64,000 nucleotides of DNA from the NCBI RefSeq assembly GCF_900111875.1, contig NZ_FOJU01000001.1, forward strand, positions 62,001 to 126,000. Reading direction: 5' to 3'. A program made the translations under genes and the position numbers. Position 1 is the first letter of the stretch; each line of letters starts with the position of its first letter. The notes beneath the pieces are model-generated. The model saw only the letters and a program-made list of their open reading frames with translations. It was not told the DNA's origin and ran no database searches. Origin of the DNA: Poseidonocella pacifica (GTDB lineage Bacteria; Pseudomonadota; Alphaproteobacteria; Rhodobacterales; Rhodobacteraceae). Positions 24,041 to 33,828 of the stretch are shown piece after piece.

Positions 24041-25057
24041 TCAGACCACTGCACCGCCGTCATCAAGCCACACTGACACAGACTGGTCAGCGCCCGTGAA
24101 CCCGGATGTCCTTGGTCGGGTCCCGTTGTTTCGGCGGGTATGCGCAATGGGCGGCAGGATGCGCGTTCCCGCCCGGCCTTCAAGGATCGCGCGGGCGTCC
24201 GCCAGTTGCCCAATGCCGGCAAGCTTGCCGCTGGCCCGGGCAAATGCAACGGCGGCACCGACCTTTGGACCCATCGATCCCGCTGCAAGATTCAGCTCTT
24301 CGAGCGCCTCTGTGTTGGTGTCGCGGATCGCGCTCTGATCCTCGCGGCCAAAGTGATGGAAGACCGCAGGAACATCGGTCAGCAGCAAGAGTGCGTCCGC
24401 GCCCAGCCCCAAAGCCAGCAGGGCCGCTGTCCGATCCTTGTCGATGACGGCGTCTACGCCAGTCATCTCTCCATTGATGGTCCGCACGACGGGGATGCCA
24501 CCGCCCCCAGCGCAGATCACGATGTGCCCGTTGTCCAGCAGGAGCTTGATTGCGTACAGTCCGAAGATCCTGACGGGGAGTGGTGAGGGAACCACACGGC
24601 GCTGGCCGCCGGTCGCCTCGGTCACCATCTCCCAGCCATGATCGCGTGCCGCCTGTGCGGCAGTGGCCTTTGTGTAGACGGGTCCGATGGGCTTGGTGGG
24701 GGTCTTGAATGCAGGGTCTTTCGGGTTGACCTCGACCCGGCTGAGCAGGGTGGCGCATTTCGATCCCTCGGGCAGGGCATTCATCAACTCTTGCTCGATC
24801 AGATATCCGATCATGCCCTCGGTTTCGGCACCAAGCACATCCAGCGGCCAAGGCCTCTCCGGATCATAGGCGGCCCCCTGAAGAGCGAGCAGGCCGACTT
24901 GTGGTCCGTTGCCGTGCGCCACGACGATCTGATGGTCGCGAGCCAAGTCCGCCAGCGCCGCCGCCGCGGTCCGTACATTCGCGTGCTGCGCCCGGGCCGT
25001 CATCGGCTGCCCCCTTTGCAGAAGCGCGTTGCCGCCAAGGGCCACCACCACGCGCAT
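24041..25057 (-). CDS. arcC: Carbamate kinase
   Basis: 338 residues. It makes ATP from carbamoyl phosphate and ADP in the last step of the arginine deiminase pathway. Family signs: VVALGGNALLQRGQPMTA at the N-terminus, VVAHGNGPQVGLLALQ, VICAGGGGIPVV, and DKDRTAALLALGLGADALLLLTDV. ATG at 25057 abuts the stop of arcB (1 bp apart), so a longer upstream frame is not needed. The C-terminus runs about 25 residues beyond the usual end (RRNNGTRPRTSG and on), perhaps through loss of the original stop. Last gene of the operon. Confidence 0.9.
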   Translation of the reverse strand: MRVVVALGGNALLQRGQPMTARAQHANVRTAAAALADLARDHQIVVAHGNGPQVGLLALQGAAYDPERPWPLDVLGAETEGMIGYLIEQELMNALPEGSKCATLLSRVEVNPKDPAFKTPTKPIGPVYTKATAAQAARDHGWEMVTEATGGQRRVVPSPLPVRIFGLYAIKLLLDNGHIVICAGGGGIPVVRTINGEMTGVDAVIDKDRTAALLALGLGADALLLLTDVPAVFHHFGREDQSAIRDTNTEALEELNLAAGSMGPKVGAAVAFARASGKLAGIGQLADARAILEGRAGTRILPPIAHTRRNNGTRPRTSGFTGADQSVSVWLDDGGAVV

Positions 25058-25058
25058 C

Positions 25059-26060
25059 TCAGGGGCCCATCGTGGCGACAAGAACGGCCTTGATCGTGTG
25101 CATCCGGTTCTCTGCCTGATCAAAGACAACGGAGGCTGCGCTTTCGAACACGTCCTCGGTCACTTCCATGCAGTCGATGCCGAACTTTGCGAATGTCGCC
25201 TCCCCCACTTCCGTGTCGCGGTTATGAAAGGCAGGCAGACAGTGAAGAAATTTCGCGTACGGGTTGCCGGTCATCTCCATGACCTTTTTGTTGACCTGAT
25301 AGGGCGACAAAAGGGCGATCCGGTCTTCCCAGATTTCGTCCGGCTCCCCCATCGAGACCCAGACATCGGTGTAGACGAAATCGGCGCCTTCAAGCCCTTC
25401 GGCGTGCTTCTCGGTCAGGGTGATCCGGGCCCCTGTAGCTTCCGCGATGGTCCTGCACTGGGCGATGAGCGCAGAGTCAGGCCAACAGCTTTGCGGACCA
25501 CACAGGCGGATATCCATGCCGATCATGGCAGCGCCCAACATCAGGCTGGAGCCCATGTTGTTTCCTGCATCTCCCATGAAGCAAAAGGCGATATCAGACA
25601 GATGTTTGTTCGTGAATTCCCGCATGGTCATCAGGTCGGCGAGGGTCTGTGTGGGGTGAAAATCGTCCGTCAGACCGTTGAATACGGGCACGCCGGAGTA
25701 CTCAGCCAGTAACTCTGCGTCTTTCTGGCTGAAGCCGCGAAACTCAATACCATCATAGAACCGCCCCAGCACCCGCGCGGTATCCTTCATAGATTCCTTA
25801 TGGCCGATATGGCTGCCAGATGGCCCCAGATAGGTGACATGCGCGCCTTGGTCATAGGCTGCTACCTCGAACCCGCTGCGGGTGCGCGTGCTGTCTTTTT
25901 CGAAGATCAGGGCAATGTTCTTGCCCTCCAGCATTTGTCGTTCGTACCCCCCAGCTTTCGCCATCTTGAAGCTTGCGGCGAGTTGCAGAAGGTGCCGTAT
26001 CTGGTTTGGCGTGAAATCCGGTAGTTTGATAAAACTGCGTCCGCGCAGGTTTTGTGGCAT
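25059..26060 (-). CDS. arcB: Ornithine carbamoyltransferase (catabolic)
   Basis: 333 residues. In this operon it splits citrulline into ornithine and carbamoyl phosphate. Motifs: [14 protein letters not shown] (carbamoyl phosphate), [33 protein letters not shown], and [16 protein letters not shown]. Length matches the catabolic ArcB type (about 335) rather than the shorter biosynthetic ArgF (about 310). It is 10 bp after arcA and 1 bp before arcC. Biosynthetic use cannot be excluded from sequence. Confidence 0.92.
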   Translation of the reverse strand: MPQNLRGRSFIKLPDFTPNQIRHLLQLAASFKMAKAGGYERQMLEGKNIALIFEKDSTRTRSGFEVAAYDQGAHVTYLGPSGSHIGHKESMKDTARVLGRFYDGIEFRGFSQKDAELLAEYSGVPVFNGLTDDFHPTQTLADLMTMREFTNKHLSDIAFCFMGDAGNNMGSSLMLGAAMIGMDIRLCGPQSCWPDSALIAQCRTIAEATGARITLTEKHAEGLEGADFVYTDVWVSMGEPDEIWEDRIALLSPYQVNKKVMEMTGNPYAKFLHCLPAFHNRDTEVGEATFAKFGIDCMEVTEDVFESAASVVFDQAENRMHTIKAVLVATMGP

Positions 26061-26070
26061 TGGTCGTTCC

Positions 26071-27294
26071 TTAAATGGGGTCGCGGACCAGCGGGCAGGT
26101 CATGCAATGTGACCCGCCGCGCCCGCGCCCAAGCTCTGCTCCGGGGATGGTGATGACCTCGACACCCGCCTTGCGCAGGAGGGTGTTGGAATAGACGTTG
26201 CGTTCGTATCCGACGACTACGCCGGGCTCGAGGCATAGGAGATTGTTGGCATCGTCCCACTGCTCACGGGCGGATTCATAGGCATCGCCGCCGGTGGGCA
26301 CGCTGCGGAGTTTCTTGATGTCCAAGGCATCCGCCACCACCTGGAGGAAGGGTTTGCTCTCGACCTCGATGGCGATCGTTTTATGATCCGTTGGACGCAA
26401 GCTGGTGCAGCGGATCGCGTTGGTAACGTCGCAAAAGACAGTCACCAGATCGCGGTCGCAAAAGGTGAAGACCGTATCGAGATGCATCGCACTGCGAGAT
26501 TTGGGGAATTGGCAAGCGATGACGCGTGTGGCACCCCCACCAGCAAACAATCCACGCGCGATTTGACCGACCGCTTGGGGCGTGGTGCGCTCTCCCATGC
26601 CAACCAGGACCGTGCCATTGCCGATGGGCATGACATCGCCACCCTCGACTGTCGCAGGACCATGATCGACCAGCGGATCGCCCCACCAGATGGGAAATCC
26701 CGCATTTCTGAAGTCGGGGTGAAAGCGGTAAATCGCAGCGAGGTTCAGCGTTTCCAGCCGTCTCGCGGGCCAATGCATCGGGTTCAGTGTGACGCCGCCA
26801 TAGACCCACGCCGTCGTGTCGCGGGTGAAAATGTGGTTGGGGAGGGGGGGCAGAATGAAATCGGCAGGTTCCAGCATGGGGGCGAGGACGCCCTTGGCGG
26901 CAATGGGGAGTTCAGCCTTGCTCATCCCGCCGATCAGGATGGTCGACAGCAGGTCTGCGTCGATCTCCATCAGATAGGCCATCAGGTCGTGCGTCAGACC
27001 GACACCTACGGTGTTGTCGCTGATCCGCGCTTCGAGCAGCCATCTGCGGGCTTCCACATCCTTGAGCGTTTCCATCAGCAACTGGCGCAGATACACCACT
27101 TCGACGCCACGATTTCGCATGGCGTCAGTAAACGTCATGTGGTCGATCCGCGCTTGTTTGACCCACATCACATCATCGAACAGCAGCTCTGCGCAGTTCG
27201 CAGGCGTCAGGCGCGCCATGGCGGCCCCAGGCTTGTGGACGAGGACGCGGCGCAGCTTGCCCGCCTCGGAATGGACACCGTAGAGGATGCTCAT
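26071..27294 (-). CDS. arcA: Arginine deiminase
   Basis: 407 residues. Converts arginine to citrulline and ammonia. Family segments: [86 protein letters not shown], and the catalytic Cys near the end in [14 protein letters not shown]. The start overlaps the stop of the transporter gene by 4 bp. All key elements appear intact. Confidence 0.95.
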   Translation of the reverse strand: MSILYGVHSEAGKLRRVLVHKPGAAMARLTPANCAELLFDDVMWVKQARIDHMTFTDAMRNRGVEVVYLRQLLMETLKDVEARRWLLEARISDNTVGVGLTHDLMAYLMEIDADLLSTILIGGMSKAELPIAAKGVLAPMLEPADFILPPLPNHIFTRDTTAWVYGGVTLNPMHWPARRLETLNLAAIYRFHPDFRNAGFPIWWGDPLVDHGPATVEGGDVMPIGNGTVLVGMGERTTPQAVGQIARGLFAGGGATRVIACQFPKSRSAMHLDTVFTFCDRDLVTVFCDVTNAIRCTSLRPTDHKTIAIEVESKPFLQVVADALDIKKLRSVPTGGDAYESAREQWDDANNLLCLEPGVVVGYERNVYSNTLLRKAGVEVITIPGAELGRGRGGSHCMTCPLVRDPI

Positions 27295-28742
27295 GCCGGT
27301 GTTCCTTGCAACAGAACGCCAAGACTGAGAGCCACCATGACTATTATGGTAAGGCCGAGCAGCAGCGGCCAGACGAAGCGCAGCCAGCGTTCATAGGGCA
27401 CGCGCCCTATGGCGAGGCCGCCCATGACAACTGCAGAGGTGGGGGTAACCAGATTGACGACACCTTCTGCCGATTGGAATGCCGTCACCACAAGGCTGCG
27501 AGATACCCCGGCAAAGTCTCCGACGGGGGCAAGGATCGGCATGGACAGGACGGCAAGGCCGGAGGTCGAGGGCACGAAGAACGACAGGACGACCTGAATC
27601 CAGTACATCACGTTGATGAAGGCGACCTCATTGAGGCCCGCGACGGTGCTCTCGGCCCAGTGCAGGACCGTGTCGGTGATGTGGCCCGCGTCCATGATCA
27701 CCACAATGCCGCGCGCGAGCCCGATGATCAGTGCCACGCCAAGCAGGTCGCGCGCTCCGCCGACGAAGGCATCAACGAGCCTCTTTTCGCCCAACCGAGC
27801 TATGATCCCGATGCCGATGCCAGCGAACAAAAACAGCCCGCTCATTTCTGCCATCCACGAGCCGCCAAGCGAGACGCCCCAGATCATCAGCGCAAAGGTT
27901 GCGCCGAAGAGCAGCAGAACGATTTTGTGCAGCGCTGTGAATTCGGTCGTCCCGGCCTCAATCGTGCCGCGAAAATACGTCTCGTTCTCGGCCTTGCGGT
28001 CAAAGACGAGGGAGCGCGAGGGGTCCGCCTTGACCCGAGCGGCATACCGCACAACGTAAGTAACCGCCGCGGCGAAGGTGAGCGCCAGCAGAGCCAGCCG
28101 CAGCATTAGCCCGTCGGTGAAGGGCACTCCGGCGGCGTCCGACGCGATCACGGTGGAAAAAGCGTTTACGGTCGAGCCAAGCACGCCCACTCCGGCGCCC
28201 AGCAAGATGATCGCTACGGCGGTCAGGGCGTCGTAGCCCGCCGCGATCATGACCGGTGTGAGGATGACGTAGAAAGCCAGCGTTTCCTCGGCCATGCCAT
28301 AGGTCGAGCCGCCGACCGCGAAGAGCGCCATGAGGATCGGGATCATCCACTTTTCCCGACCCTTCAGCCGCGCCATCGCGCGCTTTATCCCAGTATCGAT
28401 GGCACCGGTGGCGGTTACCACACCGATGAAACCGCCTATCATCAGAACGAATAGCGCGACATCAATGGCATTGGCTGAGTAGCTGCCCGGATCATAAAAA
28501 CCTGCAATTGGAGCGAGGATGATGTCGAACACGCCCTGCGGATCTACCTCGGTGGTCGCATAGGTTCCCGCCACAGGGATGTCGTTGCCGAGCGCCTCTG
28601 AAGCCACGCGCTCATACTGGCCGGCCGGTATTACCCATGTCAGGCCTGCGATGATCACGATGAGCGCGAAGAGAATGGTATATGCCGAAGGGAAACGGAA
28701 ACGGGGCCTGCGATCAGCTGGGGCCGTCTTGGCGGGTGGCAT
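27291..28742 (-). CDS. YfcC-family transporter, probable arginine/ornithine exchanger of the ADI operon
   Basis: 483-residue membrane protein with about 12 helices. Features are [20 protein letters not shown] at the N-terminus, the Gly-rich segment [36 protein letters not shown], and [19 protein letters not shown], as in YfcC/DcuC-type carriers. It is first in the operon before arcA, the place usually held by ArcD, so arginine/ornithine exchange is the natural role. This is context inference. ATG at 28742 has AAAGGA upstream. No clear Fnr-type palindrome was found in the 196-bp upstream gap. Confidence 0.8.
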   Translation of the reverse strand: MPPAKTAPADRRPRFRFPSAYTILFALIVIIAGLTWVIPAGQYERVASEALGNDIPVAGTYATTEVDPQGVFDIILAPIAGFYDPGSYSANAIDVALFVLMIGGFIGVVTATGAIDTGIKRAMARLKGREKWMIPILMALFAVGGSTYGMAEETLAFYVILTPVMIAAGYDALTAVAIILLGAGVGVLGSTVNAFSTVIASDAAGVPFTDGLMLRLALLALTFAAAVTYVVRYAARVKADPSRSLVFDRKAENETYFRGTIEAGTTEFTALHKIVLLLFGATFALMIWGVSLGGSWMAEMSGLFLFAGIGIGIIARLGEKRLVDAFVGGARDLLGVALIIGLARGIVVIMDAGHITDTVLHWAESTVAGLNEVAFINVMYWIQVVLSFFVPSTSGLAVLSMPILAPVGDFAGVSRSLVVTAFQSAEGVVNLVTPTSAVVMGGLAIGRVPYERWLRFVWPLLLGLTIIVMVALSLGVLLQGTPA

Positions 28743-28938
28743 GATGAGGTCCTTTCCCTGGCCGGTCATGGAAAAGAACCGGCGGGTAGACTCATCATGA
28801 TGCAGGATTGCGGATCGCGGACTGACCGAGGTTAAGCCGCGCGCATCACCGAGGTTTGGGGATCAGGACGCGAACCGTCCCCAATGCTTTGCCTGAACCC
28901 TGCTGCGTAGCAGACGCTGCGCAGGCGAACCCTCAGGA

Positions 28939-29286
28939 TCAATCTAGCGGCGTTTGCTGATGCGCAAGGCGCAGCCATTTGCCGTCGTCGTTCAGGTAGG
29001 TCGAGGTGCAGAGCGCCTGATAGAACGGCTCGTCGCTACGTTCGGCGGCAACGTGATAGGCCAACACGGCAATGATGCTCTTGAAGGAGATGAAACGTTC
29101 AGTCATCGTCACAGAGCGCCACCGCTGAGCGATCTCCTTTTCTCTCCAGAGTGCATCGCCCTGAAGAATGCCCGCAGGGAAAGGCAGTACGAAAACGGCG
29201 TCCTTTGCTGTGGCATGACGGGCGCTGTCGGCCCCTTGTGTCCAAAAGCGTTCTTCCAGATCCCAAAGGGTGTCATCTTCGGTCAT
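28939..29286 (-). CDS. NTF2/SnoaL-like small protein
   Basis: 115 residues with the pattern of nuclear-transport-factor-2-like folds: a helical start (TLWDLEERFWTQGADSARHA), DAVFVLPFPAGILQGDALW, VTMTERFISFKSIIAVLAYH, then a beta-rich end (FYQALCTSTYLNDDGKWLRL, AHQQTPLD). Such proteins can be ligand-binding or minor enzymes. AAAGGA precedes the ATG at 29286. It follows the membrane-anchored gene by 62 bp and may share its transcript. Function unknown. Confidence 0.7.
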   Translation of the reverse strand: MTEDDTLWDLEERFWTQGADSARHATAKDAVFVLPFPAGILQGDALWREKEIAQRWRSVTMTERFISFKSIIAVLAYHVAAERSDEPFYQALCTSTYLNDDGKWLRLAHQQTPLD

Positions 29287-29348
29287 TCAGGGTTCCTTTC
29301 AAAGGGAGGGGGGCGCCGTGTGATGGTTGTATTGCGCATGGGTACTTC

Positions 29349-29765
29349 TCATTGGCTTTGTGCCAGCATGACGCCCCAGCCGAGCAACAGGGCCGCGGCG
29401 AGGATCCAGTAGATCGGGGATCCCTGCGATGGGAACGCAAACCTGCCTCGTGCGCTGTCCGAAGTCGAACTTGCCGACGCCGCCGGCCTCGGTAGAAAAG
29501 CAAGAAGCTTCTGGACGATCCTGCCCCGATCTGGCGCGGGTGTCGATACGTCGTGGAAACGCGCCATCAACTCCTCCAGCCTTTGCCGTGCCGCGGACTC
29601 GGGCAGCTTGGAAAGCTTCGATGCTTCGGTCCATGGGTCCACGCCGAGCCGGGCAAACATCGACAGAACGGTGACGATGCTCCCGCGCCGATCTTCGCCC
29701 AAGGGCGCGTGCAGAAAACGTTCGTATTTCGGGTCTTGTCCAAGTTGTGTCGTGGCCTGTGCCAT
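29349..29765 (-). CDS. Hypothetical protein with C-terminal membrane anchor
   Basis: 138 residues. The soluble part has DPKYERFLHAPLGEDRRGSI and VTVLSMFARLGVDPWTEASK, then LPESAARQRLEELMARF and a Ser/Ala-rich linker. A single hydrophobic helix lies at the C-terminus (IYWILAAALLLGWGVMLAQ). The N-terminal part would stay in the cytoplasm. ATG at 29765 has AAGGAT upstream; a longer frame to 29810 is possible. The Fnr-like box at 29894 is 128 bp upstream. Not recognised. Confidence 0.65.
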   Translation of the reverse strand: MAQATTQLGQDPKYERFLHAPLGEDRRGSIVTVLSMFARLGVDPWTEASKLSKLPESAARQRLEELMARFHDVSTPAPDRGRIVQKLLAFLPRPAASASSTSDSARGRFAFPSQGSPIYWILAAALLLGWGVMLAQSQ

Positions 29766-30191
29766 TGTGGTATCCTTGCTGGCACCGTTCGAATGTGCCG
29801 AATTGGCCAATATCGTGGTGCCGGTCGAACCGAAGCGGGCGGGTGTCGTACATTCGGTTACGACTAAACTGACGGAAACCGCGCAAACATGTGCTGACCC
29901 AGATCAATAAGAGCCTATGAAAGCCTCTGTGTGATCTGCTTGTGAACCCGAACTCGCGCTGCGCCACGCCCACCGGCCGACCAACCCGTTGTTGTAGGTA
30001 GCGTTCGAGGTCCGTGCTGCGAGGTTTATGGCCGGCGATTAACTCCCGGTTTGATGACGAAACGCAGCTTGGGCGCGCCGCAACGACGCGAACTGCGGCA
30101 TGCCGCTAACCCCGATCAGTGCGGCGAAGGCGTATCTGCGGCACCTAGGGTAAAGTCGACAGACAAGATGCAGAAATGTTGGAGAGGAACC
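29766..30191. other. Divergent intergenic region with one regulatory box
   Basis: About 425 bases between the membrane-anchored gene (minus) and the cupin gene (plus). It holds the candidate box at 29894-29907. No other gene is supported; short frames in it lack family features. Confidence 0.5.
29894..29907. promoter_or_regulatory. Crp/Fnr-type box CTGAC-N4-ATCAA
   Basis: CTGACCCAGATCAA, read on the minus strand as TTGAT-CTGG-GTCAG, matches the TTGAT-N4-ATCAA/GTCAA pattern in 9 of 10 fixed positions. It is 128 bp upstream of the minus-strand gene at 29765 and 284 bp upstream of the cupin gene. Confidence 0.5.
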
Positions 30192-30623
30192 ATGATCGGA
30201 TATGTTGGGAATATCGAAGAACTGACGGAAGAGAACACCGACTTCCGGCGCGTTCTTTATTCAGGGACGAAGCTGCAACTGGTTCTGATGTCGCTGGAAC
30301 CCGGGACTGAAATCGGTGGCGAGATACACTCCGACACGGATCAGTTCTTTCGCATTGAAAAGGGTAAGGGGCGGGTCGTGATCGATGGCACGCCGCACAA
30401 GGTTGGCCCCGGGGATGGCATCGTCGTGCCCGCTGGCGCGCACCACAATGTTATCTGCACAGGTCATGACGCGCTCAGGCTTTATACGCTTTATGGTCCG
30501 CCGCACCACGAAGACCAACTGGTGCAAAAGACGAAAGCCGAGGCCGATGCGTCCGACGAGGCTTTCTCCGGAAAGGCCACCGAGCAGGCAGCAGAGGTGG
30601 TCCGAGTCGAGGCCAAACCATGA
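30192..30623 (+). CDS. Cupin-domain protein
   Basis: 143 residues with a single cupin barrel: EIHSDTDQFFRIEKGKGRVV for the first motif and GDGIVVPAGAHHNVICTG for the second. The His and Glu/Gln positions could bind a metal. The tail is acidic and Ala-rich. ATG at 30192 has GGAGAGGAACC directly before it. Such small cupins often accompany stress genes; no substrate can be named. Confidence 0.8.
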   Translation: MIGYVGNIEELTEENTDFRRVLYSGTKLQLVLMSLEPGTEIGGEIHSDTDQFFRIEKGKGRVVIDGTPHKVGPGDGIVVPAGAHHNVICTGHDALRLYTLYGPPHHEDQLVQKTKAEADASDEAFSGKATEQAAEVVRVEAKP

Positions 30624-30705
30624 TCCGCGACACATACAACTTGCTCTCGGACACCAGTTCAGTCGCCACCACATCCCGATATCTTTGAGCCCAAGGGAAA
30701 TCAGA

Positions 30706-30885
30706 ATGTCACTCGATAGCAAGATCAACGCGAAGGCCGACGCGGAAGGCGATGCTGAGGCGATCGATGACCAGTTGGCCGCCCAGCGTGCGCGGGCTAT
30801 CTTGCTGGCGCTCAGTCGCGGCGTTGATGGGTGTTATCTGGGGCATCGTGCACAGCAGTGGCAGAGCCGTCCGGTTGGGCGCTAG
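30706..30885 (+). CDS. Small ORF, possibly a degraded gene
   Basis: 59 residues starting MSLDSKINAKADAEGDAEAI, then DDQLAAQRARAILLALS. The charged helical start looks like a real small stress protein, but the end (GHRAQQWQSRPVGR) looks random. A frameshift near 30800 may have cut it. No strong ribosome site is seen. The rest of 30624-31070 holds only the box at 30997. Confidence 0.3.
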   Translation: MSLDSKINAKADAEGDAEAIDDQLAAQRARAILLALSRGVDGCYLGHRAQQWQSRPVGR

Positions 30886-30996
30886 ACTACTGCTGTCGCT
30901 CATCCAGCTTCGTCCTCACCCGCAAATCGCCTTTGCTGCGCCGTTTGGTGTCGCCCGATGCTGGGGCGAGGGCAGGTGGGACTGTCACGGGCCGGG

Positions 30997-31010
30997 TTGA
31001 TTCAGATCAG
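30997..31010. promoter_or_regulatory. Crp/Fnr-type box TTGAT-N4-ATCAG
   Basis: TTGATTCAGATCAG agrees with the TTGAT-N4-ATCAA pattern in 9 of 10 fixed positions. It lies 60 bp before the SDR start codon, a normal distance for an activator site. Confidence 0.6.
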
Positions 31011-31070
31011 CGCGCAGCGATTCACCCTGTGCGACCTCTCTCACAAATATCCATCGACAGGAGAGCCGTC

Positions 31071-31826
31071 ATGACCTTTGATTTCAGCAACAAGACAGCC
31101 ATTGTGACCGGCGCGGCATCGGGCATCGGAGCCGAAATCGCACTCGATCTAGCTCGTTTTGGCGCCAAAGTGGTCTTGGCTGACATGGACGAGGCGGGCA
31201 TGTCAGCCGTGTCGGATCGGATCGTAGCGGCTGGTGGCACCGCCTTTGCTCATAAAACCGATTCAAGCGTCGCCGCGGATGTCGAAGCCCTTGTCGCCTT
31301 CGCTGTGGCACAGACGGGCGGACTGCATCTTCTGGTCAATAATGCGGGTATTGGCGGCCCGGCGAAACCGGTTGGGGAATATCCTCTGGAAGGATGGCAA
31401 AAGGTCATCGACGTCAACCTGACCGGTGTGTTTCATGGCATGCGCTTCGGCCTTCCCGAAATCGTCAAGGCGGGTGGCGGCTCCATCGTCAACATGGCGT
31501 CCATTTTGGGCTCGGTCGGTTTTGCGACGGCGGGGGCCTATGTCGCGGCCAAACATGGGGTTGTTGGCCTGACAAAGGTCGCAGCCATTGAATACGCCAA
31601 GGCAGGGGTCCGGGTGAACGCGGTCGGTCCGGGGTTCATCGCGACGCCGCTCTTGGAGAAGAACCTCGATGCTGCCGCGCTTGACGGCATTGCCGCCTTG
31701 CACCCGGCGGGGCGGCTTGGAGAGGCTACCGAGGTATCGGCCTTGACCTGTTTTCTCCTTTCGGATGAGGCCTCTTTTATCACTGGGAGCTACCATTTGG
31801 TCGACGGGGGCTATACCGCGCAGTAA
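31071..31826 (+). CDS. Short-chain dehydrogenase/reductase
   Basis: 251-residue classical SDR. The NAD(P) motif is TGAASGIGAEIAL (TGxxxGxG), the structural motif is NNAGIGG, the catalytic Ser lies in VNMASILGSVG, and YVAAKHG is the YxxxK pair. The acidic residue in VVLADMDEAG suggests preference for NAD. The C-terminal FITGSYHLVDGGYTAQ is normal. ATG at 31071 has AGGAGAG upstream. A Crp/Fnr-type box sits 60 bp before it. Substrate unknown. Confidence 0.88.
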   Translation: MTFDFSNKTAIVTGAASGIGAEIALDLARFGAKVVLADMDEAGMSAVSDRIVAAGGTAFAHKTDSSVAADVEALVAFAVAQTGGLHLLVNNAGIGGPAKPVGEYPLEGWQKVIDVNLTGVFHGMRFGLPEIVKAGGGSIVNMASILGSVGFATAGAYVAAKHGVVGLTKVAAIEYAKAGVRVNAVGPGFIATPLLEKNLDAAALDGIAALHPAGRLGEATEVSALTCFLLSDEASFITGSYHLVDGGYTAQ

Positions 31827-31842
31827 TCGCAGTTGGCCAAGG

Positions 31843-31863
31843 CTTGCCCGCCATGTGGGCAAG
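31843..31863. terminator. Weak terminator-like hairpin between convergent genes
   Basis: CTTGCCC / GGGCAAG stem with a 7-base loop, 17 bp after the SDR stop. No T run follows, so activity is doubtful. Confidence 0.3.
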
Positions 31864-31948
31864 GGATGCGGGGTAGTCCTCAAGTGTATCAGACGTGTCG
31901 GTGTATTTTTCCGAACGGAGCGGAATCCGGGCGGCCGACTGTATGGCA

Positions 31949-32626
31949 CTACCCCGTAACAACCCCATCTCCCACTACGATCTGGCGCTGGCAAAGACCT
32001 GCAATCTTGTCGTCATGGGTCGAGATCAGGAAAGTCGTTCCTTCGTCGCGGTTTATTTGACCGATCAGGTCCATAACCTGCATCGCCGACGCGCGGTCGA
32101 GGTTGCCGGTCGGCTCATCCGCCAGCACAAGTTCCGGACTGTTCATCAGGGCGCGGGCCACTGCGACCCGCTGTTTTTGCCCTCCGGAAAGGTTGGCCGT
32201 GGGGAAATTGATCCGGTCGGCCAGTCCCATGCGTGTCAGCAAATCGCGGCCGCGCGCTCGTGCAGCAGGCGTCTCGCGCCCTTCACGAACGGCCGAGGGG
32301 AACACCACGTTTTCCAGCGCTGTGAAATCCGGCAGGAGGTTGTGGAACTGAAAAACGAAGCCGATATGGGCATTGCGAAAGTCGGTCAATTCTTTGTCGC
32401 CCGCAGCGATCATATCATTGCCGAGCATAACGAAGCTGCCGGATGTGGGTTTCGTCAACGTGCCAAGGATCGTGAGGAGCGTGCTTTTGCCCGAACCCGA
32501 AGGACCCAGAAGTGCGGCCATTTCCCCCGCCTCAAGGCGCAAGTTCAAACCGCGCAGCACCCGGGTCGCGGTGTCTCCCGTGCCATAGGTTTTGAACAGG
32601 TCGCGGACCTCCAGAAGGGCGCTCAT
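31949..32626 (-). CDS. MacB/LolD-type ABC transporter ATPase
   Basis: 225-residue ATPase. Walker A is GPSGSGKST, the signature is LSGGQKQR, and Walker B is [24 protein letters not shown] holds the switch His. The sequence type is that of LolD/MacB ATPases paired with FtsX-like permeases. It overlaps the permease stop by 4 bp and is last of a three-gene efflux operon (adaptor, permease, ATPase). Confidence 0.9.
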   Translation of the reverse strand: MSALLEVRDLFKTYGTGDTATRVLRGLNLRLEAGEMAALLGPSGSGKSTLLTILGTLTKPTSGSFVMLGNDMIAAGDKELTDFRNAHIGFVFQFHNLLPDFTALENVVFPSAVREGRETPAARARGRDLLTRMGLADRINFPTANLSGGQKQRVAVARALMNSPELVLADEPTGNLDRASAMQVMDLIGQINRDEGTTFLISTHDDKIAGLCQRQIVVGDGVVTG

Positions 32627-33828
32627 TGGCCGATCGCCGTGACCGGTTCGACCCGTGCGGCCGAACGTGCGGGCAGGATGGAGGCCAGGATGGCGCCGAT
32701 GACCGTGAGCGTGATGGCCAGACCATAGGAACCTTGCGTGATGTCCATCGGCAGGGTTCCCGCCTCGAACGCGTCGCGCGAGGGAAAGGGCAGCAGGGCG
32801 ACATATCCGAGCGCCGCACCCGTGACACCCCCCATCAGCCCGATCAGCGCACCTTGTGCGACAAAGACGAAGATAACAAACCGGCGTCCGGCCCCCATCG
32901 CCCGCATGATCCCGATTTCGGGGCGGCGGCGGTAAGTGGATAGAAGCAGCGCCGAGGCCACACCAATCACGATGGTGATGAGCGCGAAGGTCTTGAGGAA
33001 ATAGCCGGTCTGTGCCTGCGCATTCAACGCCTCCATCAATTGTTCGGCCCCGTCCGTCCAGGGCACGGCATCAAGCCCCGTCATGGCCCGTATCCGTTGG
33101 GCGGTGGCATCGGCAGCGTTCAACTCGCCGAGCTTTATCTCGATGCGCGTGACGCCTTGGGGCATGGCAAAAAGCGTGCGGGCGGTCGAAAGGCTTGTAA
33201 AGGCGCGTGCCCCATCCATTCCGCCATTGCCAGTGTCAAAGATGCCGCTGAGCGTCAGGGCAGCCGTCACACCATTTGCGCTTTGCACCCGCAACGTCTG
33301 ACCAATGGTCAACGCAAGATCATCAGCCAGTTCACGGCCAAGCACGATCAAGCCCGAGCCAAGTCGTGCCTCGCCCTCCACCATGTAGCCATCCAAGTCG
33401 AGGATTGCGGATTCGCGCCCCGGCTCGACACCAGTCACGCTGACCTGTGCGACCTGCGCGCCGCGTGTGAGAAACCCCGCGCCGGTGATCTGCGGTGACA
33501 CGGCCTTGACCCCCGGAACGGCCTCGATCAGCGGCAACCAAGTGGCGGCCTCTGTCAGCGTTGCAGTGCGCGTGCGACCCCGTTCGGCCACGACAAGCAC
33601 ATGGCCGCGTGGAGAGATCAGAAGGGGGGGATCGTCGAACTCGGCCTCGATTGTAACGTGGCTGATATCGCCTACGGTGCGCGAGAGGATGAATTCGGCC
33701 AATCCCCCAATCAGCGCCGACATAAAGATGAAGATGAACACGCCCACCGCGACACCTGTGACCAGTAGGGCGGTCTGGGCTTTGTTGGCCGTGAGATATC
33801 GGGTCGCAATCTTGAGCGCGTAGAGCAT
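32623..33828 (-). CDS. FtsX-like ABC permease of the MacB/LolC type
   Basis: 401 residues. One N-terminal membrane helix (LLVTGVAVGVFIFIFMSALI) is followed by a large periplasmic domain (about residues 45-270) and three C-terminal helices (from TFALITIVIGVASALLLSTY). This is the four-helix plan of the MacB/LolC group. The segment RRRPEIGIMRAMGAG is the typical coupling region. It lies between the HlyD-type adaptor and the ATPase with tiny overlaps. Substrate could be a lipoprotein, peptide or drug. Confidence 0.87.
   Translation of the reverse strand: MLYALKIATRYLTANKAQTALLVTGVAVGVFIFIFMSALIGGLAEFILSRTVGDISHVTIEAEFDDPPLLISPRGHVLVVAERGRTRTATLTEAATWLPLIEAVPGVKAVSPQITGAGFLTRGAQVAQVSVTGVEPGRESAILDLDGYMVEGEARLGSGLIVLGRELADDLALTIGQTLRVQSANGVTAALTLSGIFDTGNGGMDGARAFTSLSTARTLFAMPQGVTRIEIKLGELNAADATAQRIRAMTGLDAVPWTDGAEQLMEALNAQAQTGYFLKTFALITIVIGVASALLLSTYRRRPEIGIMRAMGAGRRFVIFVFVAQGALIGLMGGVTGAALGYVALLPFPSRDAFEAGTLPMDITQGSYGLAITLTVIGAILASILPARSAARVEPVTAIGQ

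Noticed and set aside
28743-28938. Fnr-type site upstream of the arginine deiminase operon
   Set aside because: Only a single half-site (ATCAG) is visible; no matching partner at the right spacing.
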